Source of the DNA: Streptococcus mitis
Lineage (GTDB): Bacteria; Bacillota; Bacilli; Lactobacillales; Streptococcaceae
Length of the DNA stretch: 64,000 nucleotides
NCBI GenBank assembly: GCA_018364455.1
Contig: JAGZLW010000005.1
Location: forward strand, 1 to 64,000
Reading direction: 5' to 3'
Position 1 is the stretch's first letter. Each line of letters opens with the position of its first letter. The notes under the pieces are model-generated. The model saw only the letters and a list, made by a program, of their open reading frames with translations, was not told the DNA's origin and made no database searches. Below are positions 8,696 through 20,100 of this stretch, piece after piece. The translations under genes and the position numbers were made by a program.

Positions 8696-8724
8696 TTGGA
8701 CTGTGAAGCGAACTTTGCTATAAT
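8696..8724 (+). promoter_or_regulatory. rexBA promoter
   Basis: TTGGAC (8696-8701), a 17-base spacer and TATAAT (8719-8724), 36 bases before the rexB ATG. GAGGCAGAG supplies the ribosome site. Confidence 0.65.
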
Positions 8725-8760
8725 AGAGTAAGAAACTTTGATAAAGCAAACGAGGCAGAG

Positions 8761-11700
8761 ATGAAATTACTTTATACTGATATTCGGACTTCTTTGACTG
8801 AAATTCTAACCAGAGAGGCGGAAGAGCTAGTTGCTGCTGGCAAGCGGGTCTTCTACATCGCTCCCAACTCTCTTTCTTTTGAAAAGGAACGTGCCGTGCT
8901 GGAATGCTTGTCCCAGCAGGCTTCTTTTGCGATTACCGTCACGCGCTTTGCTCAAATGGCTCGTTACCTAGTCTTGAATGACTTGCCAGCTAAGACCAGT
9001 CTAGATGACATTGGTCTTGGGATGGCCTTTTACAGATGTCTTGCTGAACTTGATCCCAAAGACTTACGTGTTTATGGTGCGATTAAGCAGGATACTCAAT
9101 TCATCCAGCAGTTGATTGAATTGTATCACGAAATGACCAAGGCTCAGATGAGTTTTTTGGACTTGGAGAGTTTGACGGATGAGGACAAGAGGGCCGATTT
9201 ACTCTTGATTTTTGAGAAGGTAACGGCTTATCTCAATCAAGGTCAGTTGGCTCAGGGAAGTCAATTGTCCCATTTGATTGAGGCTATTGAGAATGACAAA
9301 GTTAGTAGTGATTTTACTCAAATCGCCTTGGTTATTGATGGCTTTACCCGTTTTTCTTCCGAAGAAGAGCGAATTGTGGACTTACTTCATGGCAAGGGTG
9401 TTGAGATTGTCATTGGGGCTTATGCTAGTAAGAAAGCTTATACTAGCCCATTCGCTGAAGGCAATCTCTATCAAGCCAGTGTGGAGTTTCTCCATCATCT
9501 AGCCTCTAAATACCAAACTCCTGCTCAAGACCGTTCTCAGACTCATGAGAAGATGGATAGTTTTGATAAGGCCTCTCGTTTATTGGAATCGTCCTATGAC
9601 TTTTCAGAATTAACATTGGATGTCAATGAGAAGGACCGTGACAACTTACAAATCTGGTCTTGCTTGACGCAAAAGGAGGAGTTGGAGCTAGTAGCCCGTA
9701 GCATCCGTCAGAAATTGCATGAGAACTCAGACCTGAGTTACAAGCATTTTCGTATTCTCTTGGGGGATGTGACTTCTTACCAGTTATCTCTCAAAACCAT
9801 TTTTGACCAGTATCAGATTCCTTTCTATCTTGGTAGAAGCGAATCCATGGCACACCACCCTTTGACACAGTTTGTCGAGTCTATTTTAGCTTTAAAACGC
9901 TATCGTTTCCGTCAGGAGGATTTGATTAATCTTCTCAGAACAGGTTTGTATACCGACCTCAGTCAGGCTGATATTGATGCATTTGAGCAATATATCCGTT
10001 ATCTTGGTATCAATGGCTTGCCAGCCTTTCAGCAAGCCTTCACCAAGTCCCATCACAGAAAATTTGATTTAGAGCGTTTGAATGCCCTTCGTCTGCGTGT
10101 TTTAGCACCTATTGAGACTCTTTTTGCCAGTCGAAAACAAAAGGCTGAAAACCTCTTGCAAAAGTGGAATGTCTTTCTAAAAGAAGGAGAGGTGACCAAG
10201 CAACTGCAAGATTTGACAGCCACTATGGAAGCTGTAGGACAGGAAAGACAAGCCGAAGTTTGGAAGGCTTTCTGTCATGTTTTAGAACAATTTGCGACTG
10301 TTTTTGCTGGTTCACAGGTTAGTCTAGAGGACTTTCTAGCCTTGCTCCATTCTGGAATGAGTCTATCTCAATACCGTACCATTCCAGCGACAGTGGACAC
10401 CGTTCTGGTGCAGAGTTACGATTTGATTGCACCACTGACTGCTGACTTTGTCTACGCCATTGGGTTGACTCAGGACAATTTACCAAAAATCGCGCAAAAT
10501 ACCAGTCTTTTGACAGATGAAGAAAGACAAAGCTTAAACCAAGCGACAGAGGAAGGGTCACAATTGCTGATTGCCAGCAGTGAAAACCTCAAGAAAAATC
10601 GCTACACTATGCTTTCCTTGATCAATTCTGCTCGTAAGCAGTTGGTTTTGTCGGCTCCAAGCCTTTTTAACGAAAGTGAAAGCAAGGAATCAATCTATCT
10701 TCAAGAGTTAGTCCATTTTGGATTTAGTCGAAAAGAGAAGAGGGTGAATCACAAGGGGCTGTCTAAGGAAGAACTAGGGTCATATCACAGTCTTTTGTCT
10801 AGTCTGGTGGCCTATCACCAGCAGGGCGAGACGAGTGATACTGAGCAAGATTTGACCTTTGTCAAGGTTCTGGCGCGTGTGATGGGTAAAAAACTTGACC
10901 AAAAAGGTCTGGAAAATCCAGCCCTGCCAACCAGTCCAAGCAGTAAGCAGTTGACCAAGGATACCTTGCAGGCTCTCTATCCAGCTGACAAGGAGTTTTA
11001 CCTGTCTACCTCTGGTTTGACGGAGTTTTATCGCAATGAATACAGTTATTTTCTTTGCTACGTTTTAGGATTGCAGGAGGAATTGCGCCTGCGTCCAGAT
11101 GCCCGTAGTCATGGGAATTTCTTACACCGCATTTTTGAACGCGCCTTGCAGTTACCTGATGAAGATTCTTTTGACCAACGTTTAGAACAAGCTATTCAAG
11201 AAACCAGTCAAGAACGCGAATTTGAAGCTATTTATCAAGAAAATTTGGAAGCCCAGTTTACTAAAGAAGTTCTGCTTGATGTGGCGCGGACGACTGGACA
11301 TATTCTCCGACACAATCCAGCCATCGAAACCATCAAAGAAGAGGCGAACTTCGGCGGTAAAGAGCAGGCCTTTATTCAATTGGACAATGGACGCAGTGTC
11401 TTTGTACGAGGCAAGGTTGACCGCATTGACCGATTGAAAGCTGATGGGGCGATTGGAGTGGTAGACTACAAATCCAGTCTGACTCAGTTCCAGTTTCCTC
11501 ATTTCTTTAATGGGCTTAATTCTCAGTTGCCAACCTATTTAGCTGCCCTAAAAAGAGAAGGGGAGCAGAACTTTTTTGGTGCCATGTACTTGGAAATGGC
11601 TGAACCCGTCCAATCTTTGATGGCGGTTAAAAGTCTGGCAGGTGCAGTAGTAGAAGCCAGCAAGTCTATGAAATACCAAGGACTCTTTTTAGAAAAAGAA

Positions 11701-12036
11701 AGCAGTCATTTGGGCGAATTTTACAATAAAAACAAGTCTAATCAGCTGACAGATGAGGAATTCCAGCTCCTACTGGACTACAATGCCCAACTTTACAAGA
11801 AAGCAGCTGAGAAGATTTTAGCAGGCCAGTTCGCCATTAATCCTTATACTGAAAATGGCAGAAGTATTGCACCGTATGTTCAGCAACATCAGGCTATTAC
11901 TGGCTTTGAAGCTAATTACCACTTGGGACAAGCACGTTTCCTAGAAAAGTTAGACTTAACTGATGGCAAGCGTCTGGTCGGAGAAAAACTCAAGCAAGCT
12001 TGGTTTGAAAAAATAAGAGAGGAGTTGAATCGATGA
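8761..12036 (+). CDS. rexB: ATP-dependent nuclease subunit RexB (AddB)
   Basis: At 1091 residues this is the usual size for RexB. With RexA it forms the streptococcal double-strand-break resecting helicase-nuclease, the functional counterpart of RecBCD/AddAB. The N-terminal third is helicase-like but lacks an intact Walker A where one is expected (FYIAPNSLSFEKERA), as is normal for Rex/AddB subunits. The C-terminal RecB-type nuclease motif is clear (AIGVVDYKSSLTQFQ), with the preceding acidic/basic motif KVDRIDRLKADG. The stop overlaps the rexA start (ATGA), so the subunits are translationally coupled. Confidence 0.94.
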   Translation: MKLLYTDIRTSLTEILTREAEELVAAGKRVFYIAPNSLSFEKERAVLECLSQQASFAITVTRFAQMARYLVLNDLPAKTSLDDIGLGMAFYRCLAELDPKDLRVYGAIKQDTQFIQQLIELYHEMTKAQMSFLDLESLTDEDKRADLLLIFEKVTAYLNQGQLAQGSQLSHLIEAIENDKVSSDFTQIALVIDGFTRFSSEEERIVDLLHGKGVEIVIGAYASKKAYTSPFAEGNLYQASVEFLHHLASKYQTPAQDRSQTHEKMDSFDKASRLLESSYDFSELTLDVNEKDRDNLQIWSCLTQKEELELVARSIRQKLHENSDLSYKHFRILLGDVTSYQLSLKTIFDQYQIPFYLGRSESMAHHPLTQFVESILALKRYRFRQEDLINLLRTGLYTDLSQADIDAFEQYIRYLGINGLPAFQQAFTKSHHRKFDLERLNALRLRVLAPIETLFASRKQKAENLLQKWNVFLKEGEVTKQLQDLTATMEAVGQERQAEVWKAFCHVLEQFATVFAGSQVSLEDFLALLHSGMSLSQYRTIPATVDTVLVQSYDLIAPLTADFVYAIGLTQDNLPKIAQNTSLLTDEERQSLNQATEEGSQLLIASSENLKKNRYTMLSLINSARKQLVLSAPSLFNESESKESIYLQELVHFGFSRKEKRVNHKGLSKEELGSYHSLLSSLVAYHQQGETSDTEQDLTFVKVLARVMGKKLDQKGLENPALPTSPSSKQLTKDTLQALYPADKEFYLSTSGLTEFYRNEYSYFLCYVLGLQEELRLRPDARSHGNFLHRIFERALQLPDEDSFDQRLEQAIQETSQEREFEAIYQENLEAQFTKEVLLDVARTTGHILRHNPAIETIKEEANFGGKEQAFIQLDNGRSVFVRGKVDRIDRLKADGAIGVVDYKSSLTQFQFPHFFNGLNSQLPTYLAALKREGEQNFFGAMYLEMAEPVQSLMAVKSLAGAVVEASKSMKYQGLFLEKESSHLGEFYNKNKSNQLTDEEFQLLLDYNAQLYKKAAEKILAGQFAINPYTENGRSIAPYVQQHQAITGFEANYHLGQARFLEKLDLTDGKRLVGEKLKQAWFEKIREELNR

Positions 12037-15000
12037 AGCCCATTCCCTTTTTAACCGAGGAGGAAATTCAAAAACTGCAAGAAGCGGAAGCAAATTCGAG
12101 CAAGGAACAAAAGAAAACTGCCGAGCAAATCGAAGCTATCTACACTTCTGGTCAGAATATCCTGGTTTCAGCATCGGCTGGTTCTGGGAAGACTTTTGTC
12201 ATGGCAGAGCGCATTCTAGATCAATTGGCGCGTGGTGTGGAAATCAGTCAACTCTTCATCTCGACCTTTACCGTCAAGGCTGCCACAGAGCTTAAGGAAC
12301 GTTTGGAGAAAAAAATCAGCCAACAAATCCAAGAAAGTAGCGATGTTGACCTCAAACAACACTTGGGACGCCAGTTGGCAGACCTACCAAATGCTGCCAT
12401 CGGAACCATGGACTCTTTCACACAAAAATTCCTTGGTAAACATGGCTATCTGATTGATATTGCTCCTAATTTCCGTATTTTACAAAACCAAAGCGAGCAA
12501 CTCCTTCTCAAAAACGAAGTCTTTCATGAGGTATTTGAAGCCCATTACCAAGGCAAACAGAAAGAGAGCTTTAGTCATTTGCTGAAAAACTTTGCTGGGC
12601 GCGGCAAGGATGAACGGGGGCTGCGCCAGCAAGTCTATAAAATCTATGACTTCCTCCAATCCACCAGCAATCCTCAGAAATGGCTGAGTGAGTCTTTCCT
12701 CAAAGGCTTTGAGAAAGCTGATTTTACCAGTGAAAAAGAAAAACTAACTGAGCAAATCCAGCAAGCCCTTTGGGATTTGGAGAGCTTTTTCCGTTACCAT
12801 CTGGATAACGATGCCAAGGAGTTTCCCAAGGCTGCTTATTTAGAAAATGTTCAGTTGATTCTAGATGAAATTGGCTCCTTAAATCAAGAGTCCGATAGTC
12901 AGGCTTATCAAGCAGTGCTTGCGCGTGTTGTCGCCATTTCGAAAGAAAAAAACGGCCGAGCTCTGACTAATGCCAGTCGTAAGGCTGATTTGAAGCCACT
13001 GGCCGATGCCTACAACGAAGAGAGAAAGACCCAGTTTGCTAAACTAGGACAACTAGCAGATCAGATAACCATTCTCGACTATCAAGAACGTTATCATGGA
13101 GATACATGGGAACTAGCTAAAACCTTCCAAGCCTTCATGAGTGACTTTGTGGAAGCTTATCGTCAGCGTAAACGTCAGGAAAACGCCTTTGAATTCGCTG
13201 ATATCAGCCATTACACCATTGAGATTTTAGAGAATTTCCTGCAAGTTCGTGAGGCTTATCATGATCGCTTCCACGAAGTTATGGTCGATGAGTATCAGGA
13301 TACCAACCATATTCAAGAACGGATGTTGGAATTGCTGTCTAATGGCCACAATCGCTTTATGGTGGGAGATATCAAGCAGTCTATCTATCGTTTCCGTCAG
13401 GCAGATCCGCAGATTTTCAATGAAAAATTCCAACGCTATGCGCAAAATCCACAAGAAGGCAAGCTAATTCTTCTCAAGGAAAATTTCCGTAGTAGTTCAG
13501 AAGTACTATCAGCAACCAATGATGTATTTGAACGTCTCATGGACCAAGAGGTCGGCGAAATCAACTATGATAACATGCACCAGCTTGTTTTTGCCAATAG
13601 CAAACTGACTCCCAATCCAGACAACAAGGCAGAATTTCTCCTCTATGACAAGGACGACACAGGTGAGGAAGAAGAGGGGCAGGCAGAAACGAAACTAACA
13701 GGCGAAATGCGCTTGGTTATCAAGGAGATTCTTAAACTTCATCAGGAAAAAGGTGTTGCCTTTAAAGAAATTGCTCTTCTGACCTCCAGCCGCAGTCGTA
13801 ATGACCAGATTCTTCTCGCCCTGTCTGAGTACGGGATTCCTGTCAAAACAGACGGTGAGCAAAACAATTATCTCCAATCCCTAGAAGTGCAAGTCATGCT
13901 GGACACCCTTCGTGTCATTCACAATCCTCTTCAAGACTATGCCTTGGTTGCCCTTATGAAGTCTCCTATGTTTGGCTTTGATGAGGACGAGTTAGCACGT
14001 TTATCTCTTCAGAAAGCAGAGGATAAAGTCCACGAAAATTTCTATGAGAAACTAGTAAATGCTCAAAAACTGGTAAGTAGTCAAAAAGGCTTGATTCAAA
14101 CAGCTCTAGCTGAGAAACTAAAGCAATTCATGGATATCTTGGCTTCTTGGCGCTTGTATGCCAAAACCCACTCCCTCTATGACCTGATTTGGAAGATTTA
14201 CAACGACCGTTTTTATTATGACTATGTTGGAGCTTTGCCAAATGGTCCTGCTAGACAGGCCAATCTCTATGCCCTAGCACTGCGTGCTGATCAGTTTGAA
14301 AAGAGCAATTTCAAAGGTTTGTCGCGTTTTATTCGTATGATTGACCAAGTCTTGGAAGCCCAGCACGATTTGGCAAGCGTAGCCATCGCACCTCCAAAAG
14401 ATGCAGTAGAGCTCATGACAATCCACAAAAGTAAAGGACTGGAGTTTCCTTACGTCTTTATCCTCAATATGGATCAAGATTTCAACAAGCAAGACAGCAT
14501 GTCAGAGATCATTCTCAGTCGTCAGAATGGTCTTGGTGTCAAATATATTGCCAAAATGGATACAGGAGCAGTGGAAGATCACTATCCTAAAACCATCAAA
14601 CTCTCCATTCCTAGTCTGACCTATAGGCAGAACGAAGAGGAATTACAGCTGGCAAGTTATTCTGAGCAAATGCGTCTCCTCTACGTTGCCATGACGCGTG
14701 CTGAGAAAAAGCTCTATCTTGTCGGTAAGGGATCTCGTGAAAAGCTGGAATCCAAAGAATACCCAGCAGCTAAAAATGGGAAACTAAATAGCAACACTAG
14801 ACTTCAAGCAAGGAATTTCCAAGATTGGATTTGGGCTATCAGTAAAGTATTTGCCAAGGATCATCTCAACTTTAGCTATCGTTTTGTTGGTGAAGATCAG
14901 CTGACTAGAGAAGCTATTGGTCAGTTGGAAAACAAAAGTCCTCTCCAAGCTAGCTCCCAAGCAGACAATCGCCAGTCAGAAACCATTAAAGAAGCTCTTG

Positions 15001-15683
15001 AAATGCTGAAAGAAGTTGAAGTTTATAATACTCTTCACCGCTCAGCCATTGAACTTCCTAGTGTTCAAACCCCAAGTCAAATCAAGAAATTCTACGAACC
15101 TGTTATGGATATGGAAGGTGTTGAGATTGCAAGTCAAGGCCAGTCAGTAGACAAGAAAATCAGTTTTGATTTACCAGATTTTTCAAGCAAAGAAAAGATA
15201 ACAGGAGCTGAGATTGGTAGTGCTACCCACGAACTCATGCAGAGAATTGATCTCAGTCAGCGACCAACGCTTGCTGGCCTGACAGAAACTCTCAAACAAG
15301 TTCAAACCAGCCCAGCTGTCAGAGACAAGATTAATCTTTCGAAAATTCTTGCATTCTTTGACACAGCACTCGGTCAGGAAATTATCGCTAATACCAACCA
15401 TCTTTATCGCGAGCAACCTTTCTCCATGCTCAAACGAGACCAAAAGAGTCAGGAAGACTTTGTTGTCCGTGGAATCTTGGACGGCTATCTGCTTTATGAG
15501 GATAGAATCGTTCTTTTCGACTACAAGACAGACCGCTATGATGAACCAAGTCAACTCATAGATCGCTATCGTGGTCAGTTAGCCCTATACGGAGAGGCTT
15601 TATCTCGAGCCTATTCGATTGAAAATATTGAAAAATACTTGATTTTACTCGGTAAAGACGAAGTTCAAGTTGTAAAAGTATAA
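12033..15683 (+). CDS. rexA: ATP-dependent helicase/nuclease subunit RexA (AddA)
   Basis: A 1216-residue UvrD/SF1A helicase fused to a C-terminal RecB nuclease. Visible motifs in order: Walker A ASAGSGKT at residues 47-54; motif II VDEYQDTNH; motif III GDIKQSIYRFRQADP; a motif IV-type KENFRSS; motif V ELMTIHKSKGLEFPYVF; motif VI YVAMTRAEKKL; then the nuclease GILDGYLLYEDRIVLFDYKTD near the end. It uses ATP to unwind and degrade broken ends and prepares recombination substrates, probably pausing at Chi. It overlaps rexB by four bases, and the next gene begins 17 bases after its stop. Confidence 0.95.
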   Translation: MKPIPFLTEEEIQKLQEAEANSSKEQKKTAEQIEAIYTSGQNILVSASAGSGKTFVMAERILDQLARGVEISQLFISTFTVKAATELKERLEKKISQQIQESSDVDLKQHLGRQLADLPNAAIGTMDSFTQKFLGKHGYLIDIAPNFRILQNQSEQLLLKNEVFHEVFEAHYQGKQKESFSHLLKNFAGRGKDERGLRQQVYKIYDFLQSTSNPQKWLSESFLKGFEKADFTSEKEKLTEQIQQALWDLESFFRYHLDNDAKEFPKAAYLENVQLILDEIGSLNQESDSQAYQAVLARVVAISKEKNGRALTNASRKADLKPLADAYNEERKTQFAKLGQLADQITILDYQERYHGDTWELAKTFQAFMSDFVEAYRQRKRQENAFEFADISHYTIEILENFLQVREAYHDRFHEVMVDEYQDTNHIQERMLELLSNGHNRFMVGDIKQSIYRFRQADPQIFNEKFQRYAQNPQEGKLILLKENFRSSSEVLSATNDVFERLMDQEVGEINYDNMHQLVFANSKLTPNPDNKAEFLLYDKDDTGEEEEGQAETKLTGEMRLVIKEILKLHQEKGVAFKEIALLTSSRSRNDQILLALSEYGIPVKTDGEQNNYLQSLEVQVMLDTLRVIHNPLQDYALVALMKSPMFGFDEDELARLSLQKAEDKVHENFYEKLVNAQKLVSSQKGLIQTALAEKLKQFMDILASWRLYAKTHSLYDLIWKIYNDRFYYDYVGALPNGPARQANLYALALRADQFEKSNFKGLSRFIRMIDQVLEAQHDLASVAIAPPKDAVELMTIHKSKGLEFPYVFILNMDQDFNKQDSMSEIILSRQNGLGVKYIAKMDTGAVEDHYPKTIKLSIPSLTYRQNEEELQLASYSEQMRLLYVAMTRAEKKLYLVGKGSREKLESKEYPAAKNGKLNSNTRLQARNFQDWIWAISKVFAKDHLNFSYRFVGEDQLTREAIGQLENKSPLQASSQADNRQSETIKEALEMLKEVEVYNTLHRSAIELPSVQTPSQIKKFYEPVMDMEGVEIASQGQSVDKKISFDLPDFSSKEKITGAEIGSATHELMQRIDLSQRPTLAGLTETLKQVQTSPAVRDKINLSKILAFFDTALGQEIIANTNHLYREQPFSMLKRDQKSQEDFVVRGILDGYLLYEDRIVLFDYKTDRYDEPSQLIDRYRGQLALYGEALSRAYSIENIEKYLILLGKDEVQVVKV

Positions 15684-15700
15684 TTTAGAAAGGAGACCTC

Positions 15701-16879
15701 ATGACACTTCCAGTTAGAAAATCCCTGCACGATGCGGTTTTACAGGCTTCAAAAGCTGATACTTGGGAACAAGCTACCAAGGAATGGAATGAAGTTTCCT
15801 TGATTTTTAACGGTATCGGCCGTAGCAATTGTGTCTGTGGGAATGCCATCAAGTACGCCTACGAACTCTTTAACGGTGTCACAGGCCAACGCCTCTTTCC
15901 GATTGGTAGCGACTGTGTTCGTCATTTTCATCGATTGTCCCTTGACCAGCAACTGGAAGAGGAAGAAAAACTGCTCAGAAAGGTTGAAAATCTGACCAGA
16001 AAAGCCCAGAAAAAGGAGAAAATCAAGGTCAATAAAAGTGACTTTGACGAGCGTCTTCTAAAGTGGCTCTGGGGAAAAGGTGTTTTTAAACCCAATCGTG
16101 GAAATCAGTTCTCACCTGAGAAAGACTACCAGCTCTTCCTAGAAGTCTTTCAAGGAGGAAGTTGGACCAAGGCAGAGCCCAAGAAGAAGGCTCGTATGGA
16201 AGAAGTCCTTGAAAAGTATGTCAAACCCTTTTTACTTGGAAAACCAGATGACCAACTCTACCTTGTCAAGCTAGGTAAGGAGAAAATTGACTACGAACAA
16301 GAACTCCGTATCCAGGCAGAGAAAGAGCGCAAGAAGAGAGATAAAATCGCCAAGCAGTATGCAGACAATCTGGTTCTAGCCATGGGGCCAGCAGAGCGTG
16401 CCTACCAAGATTACTTTGGCTTTACAGAGACCCTGACTCAAGAAGAACGCAAGTGGGAGAAAATACTTTTTGGTAAAAATAGAACAGAACGGGCTATCAA
16501 GGCCAAACAATACCAAAAAGAGTTGGAAAAAGACCAACGAATTGCCAGTCAGGATCCAATTGAAAGAAAACAGAAGCAGATCTGGCTCCTCAATTCCTAT
16601 TTTCGTGAGCTTCCAGAAGAAAAAGCCCGATTTTCTAGGCTCTTATTAGAATATCGAAAAAGTGGAGAAGTTCCCTTTTCAACTGAATATCTGTCAGATC
16701 ATCTCATCGACTTTTTCTATAAAATGAAAGCCTTTGAATTTGAAATCGCACCAGAACAAGTCCGAGACTTTTTAAAAGAAAGCCTTCAGACAGAACATCT
16801 ATCCTCAGCACAAGAAAGCTGGATAGAAGGGATTCTTATCAACTGCATCAAACCATTTTTAGAACGATTATTGATATGA
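15701..16879 (+). CDS. Conserved protein of unknown function in the rexBA operon
   Basis: A 392-residue soluble protein with no family I can name. The N-terminus holds a cysteine cluster (CVCGNAIKYAY, then C in PIGSDCVRHFH about 25 residues later) that could bind zinc. Much of the rest is charged helix rich in K/E (runs such as EKERKKRDKIAKQ), probably coiled coil. No transmembrane or signal segment is present. An AAAGGAGA site lies 9 bases before the ATG and only 17 bases separate it from rexA, so it is probably co-transcribed. A nucleic-acid role is suggested by this context and the zinc cluster, but not shown. Confidence 0.7.
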   Translation: MTLPVRKSLHDAVLQASKADTWEQATKEWNEVSLIFNGIGRSNCVCGNAIKYAYELFNGVTGQRLFPIGSDCVRHFHRLSLDQQLEEEEKLLRKVENLTRKAQKKEKIKVNKSDFDERLLKWLWGKGVFKPNRGNQFSPEKDYQLFLEVFQGGSWTKAEPKKKARMEEVLEKYVKPFLLGKPDDQLYLVKLGKEKIDYEQELRIQAEKERKKRDKIAKQYADNLVLAMGPAERAYQDYFGFTETLTQEERKWEKILFGKNRTERAIKAKQYQKELEKDQRIASQDPIERKQKQIWLLNSYFRELPEEKARFSRLLLEYRKSGEVPFSTEYLSDHLIDFFYKMKAFEFEIAPEQVRDFLKESLQTEHLSSAQESWIEGILINCIKPFLERLLI

Positions 16880-16883
16880 GTAA

Positions 16884-16913
16884 CACCTACCGTGGAAATT
16901 CCATGGTAGGTTA
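16884..16913 (+). terminator. Terminator after the rexBA operon
   Basis: An 11-bp stem, CCTACCGTGGA pairing with TCCATGGTAGG (one G-U), four bases loop, then TTACATTTTA. It lies just after the stop at 16879. The remaining 16914-17118 is A/T-rich with no open frame and must carry the promoter of the next gene; a TATAAT lies at about 17026 without a convincing -35. Confidence 0.65.
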
Positions 16914-17118
16914 CATTTTATCCAAAAAAATAATAGGGAGTTACAAAACTACTGCTTGGTATTTTATATATAAAACAAAGTATGAAAGCGCAACGCAATT
17001 TTAAGACTTTTTTGTAAATTAAGAGTATAATTAAAGTATGCTACTTTTTTATAAGATAACAAGCTAATATAATAAAGTTTGCCTTACATATTTAAAAATT
17101 TTATTTCAAGGAGGAATA

Positions 17119-20100
17119 ATGGAAAAGTATTATGGTGAAAAACAAGAGCGTTTTTCATTTAGAAAATTATCAGTAGGACTTGTATCTGCAACGATTTCAA
17201 GTTTATTTTTTATGTCTGTATTAGCTAATTCATCTGTGGATGCTCAAGAAACTACAGGGGTTCACTATAAATATGTGACAGAGTCAGAGCTATCATCAGA
17301 TGAGAAGATGCAGCTTGTATATGATATTCCGACATACATGGAGAATGATGATGAAACTTATTATCTTGTTTATAAGTTAAATTCCCAAAATCAACTGGCG
17401 GAATTGCCAAATACTGGAAGCAAGAATGAGATGCAAGCCTTAGTTGCTGGTACTAGCTTAGCTGCTTTGGGGATTTTAATTTTTGCTGTTTCTAAGAAAA
17501 AAGTTAAGAATAAAACAGTATTACATTTAGTATTGGTTGCAGGAATAGGAAATGGTGTCTTAGTTTCAGCTCATGCTTTAGAAAATAATCTTTTGCTAAA
17601 TTACAATACTGACTATGAATTGACCTCTGGAGAAAAATTACCTCTTCCTAAAGACATTTCAGGTTACACATATATTGGATATATCAAAGAGGGGAAAACG
17701 ACTTCTGACTTTGAAGTAAGTAATCAAGAAAAATCAGCAGCCACTCCTACAAAACAACAAAAGGTGGATTATAATGTTACACCGAATTTTGTAGAGAATC
17801 CATCAAAGGCACAAACTATTCAGGAAGAAAAACCTGTTTCTTCAACTGAGCCAACAGAAGTTCAAGTAGTTGAAAAACCTCTCTCTACAGAATTAACCAA
17901 TCCAACAAAAGAAGAGAAACAATCTTCAGATTCTCAAGTACAATTAGCAGAACATAAGAATCTAGAAACGAAGAAAGACGAGAAGGTTTCTCCAAAAGAA
18001 AAGACTGGGGTAAACACACTAAATCCACAAGATGAAGTTCTATCAGGTCAGTTGAACAAACCTGAACTCTTATATCGCGATGAAACTATAGAAACAAAAA
18101 TAGATTTTCAAGAAGAAGTTCAAGAGAATCCTGATTTAGCTGAAGGAACTGTAAGAGTAAAACAAGAAGGCAAATTAGGTAAGAAAGTTGAAGTCGTTAG
18201 AATATTCTCTGTAAACAAGGAAGAAGTTTCTAGAGAAATTATTTCAACCTCAACGACTGCGCCTGTTTTAAGAATAGTCGAAAAAGGTACTAAAAAAGCT
18301 CAAGTAATGAAGGAACAACCTAAGACTGGTGCAGAACATGGTGAGGTACAGTCTGGAGCTATTGTTGAACCCGTAGTCCAACCTGCATTACCAGAAGCAG
18401 TTGTAACAGATAAAGGTGAACCGGCAATTCAGCCAGAGTTACCAGAAGCAATTGTAAGCGATAAAGGTGAGCCAGAAGTTCAGCCAGCGTTACCAGAGGC
18501 AGTTGTAACCGACAAAGGCGTACCAGAAGTTCAACCAGCGTTACCAGAGGCAGTCGTGACTGACAAGGGTGAGCCAGAAGTTCAACCAGAGTCGCCAGAT
18601 ACTGTGGTAAGTGATAAAGGTGAACCTGAACAGGTGGCACCGCTTCCAGAATATAAAGGACCACAAGCCGGAGCTATTGTTGAACCAGAGCAGGTAGCAC
18701 CACTACCAGAATACACAGGTCCCCAGGCAGGGGCAGTAGTTGAACCTGCAATCCAACCAGAGTTACCCGAAGCAGTTGTTACAGACAAGGGTGAACCAGA
18801 AGTTCAGCCAGCGTTACCGGAAGCAGTTGTAACTGAAAAAGGCGAACCAGCAGTCCAACCAGAGCTACCGGAAGCGGTTGTGACTGACAAAGGTGAGACT
18901 GAGGTTCAACCAGAGTCGCCAGATACTGTGGTAAGTGATAAAGGTGAACCTGAACAGATAGCACCACTACCAGAATATACAGGAGTACAGGCTGGAGCGA
19001 TAGTAGAACCAGAGAAGGTAGAAGCACCGAAAGAATACACAGGCGTACAAGCTGGCGCTATTGTTGAACCAGAGCAGATTGCCCCCCTACCAGAATACAC
19101 AGGTCCACAGGCCGGAGCAATAGTCGAACCAGAAACAGTAGAAGCACAAAAAGAATACACAGGAGTGCAAGCCGGAGCGATAGTTGAACCAGAACAAGTA
19201 GCCCCACTGCCAGAATACACAGGTGTACAAGCTGGAGCGATAGTCGAGCCAGAGAAAGTAGAAGCACCGAAAGAATATACTGGTAAAATCGAACAAGCAA
19301 GTGCAGAAGAGACTAAACATGAAAATGAGGCAAGTCCTACAAATGGGGAAGCGGAACGTCCTAAAGATAAAATTAAAGAAGAAAAACAAGTCGACAAGAA
19401 ACTAGAACTTAGAAATGTTTCAAACGTGGAATTATATACAGTAGAAAATAATAAATATCGACATGTAACTTCACTTGCGAGTGTTCCAACTACTCCAACT
19501 GATTACTTTATGAAAGTAAAATCAGAGAACTTTAAAGATGTTATGTTGCCAGTTAAGAGTATTGAGAGCGTTAGAAAAGATAATCAAGATGTTTATAAAA
19601 TTGTAGGACAAGCTAATGATTTAATTCAATACGAAAACAATAGTACTTTAGAAAATTATACTTACTACCTACCTAAGACGGTAAGTAGTGAAAATGGAGT
19701 TTATACATCATTTAAAAATCTAGTAGATGCTATGAATAGTAACCCACATGGTACGTTCCGCCTAGGGGCGACTATAGATGCTCGTGAAGTAGATCTTCCA
19801 GATGGTAAAGAAAGTTATATTAATCACGAATTTAGTGGTACATTAATAGGTTCAAACAATGATAAGAACTATGCTATATATAATCTGAAAAAACCGTTAT
19901 TTAATGTTTTAAATCATGCTAATATTCGAGATCTTTCAATAAAAGAAGTAAATGTTTCTTCTAAAGAAGATGCTGCCACAATTGCTAAAGAGGCGAATAA
20001 TGGTACTACAATTACAAATGTTCACTCATCTGGTGTAATTGCTGGTGAACGTAGCATGGGTGGTTTAGTTTCACAAGTAACTAACTCTACAATTTCTAAT

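Noticed and set aside
18359..19397. Several long antisense open frames over the iga repeats
   Set aside because: They are produced by the 51- and 60-bp coding repeats read backwards; no ribosome sites and low-complexity translation.
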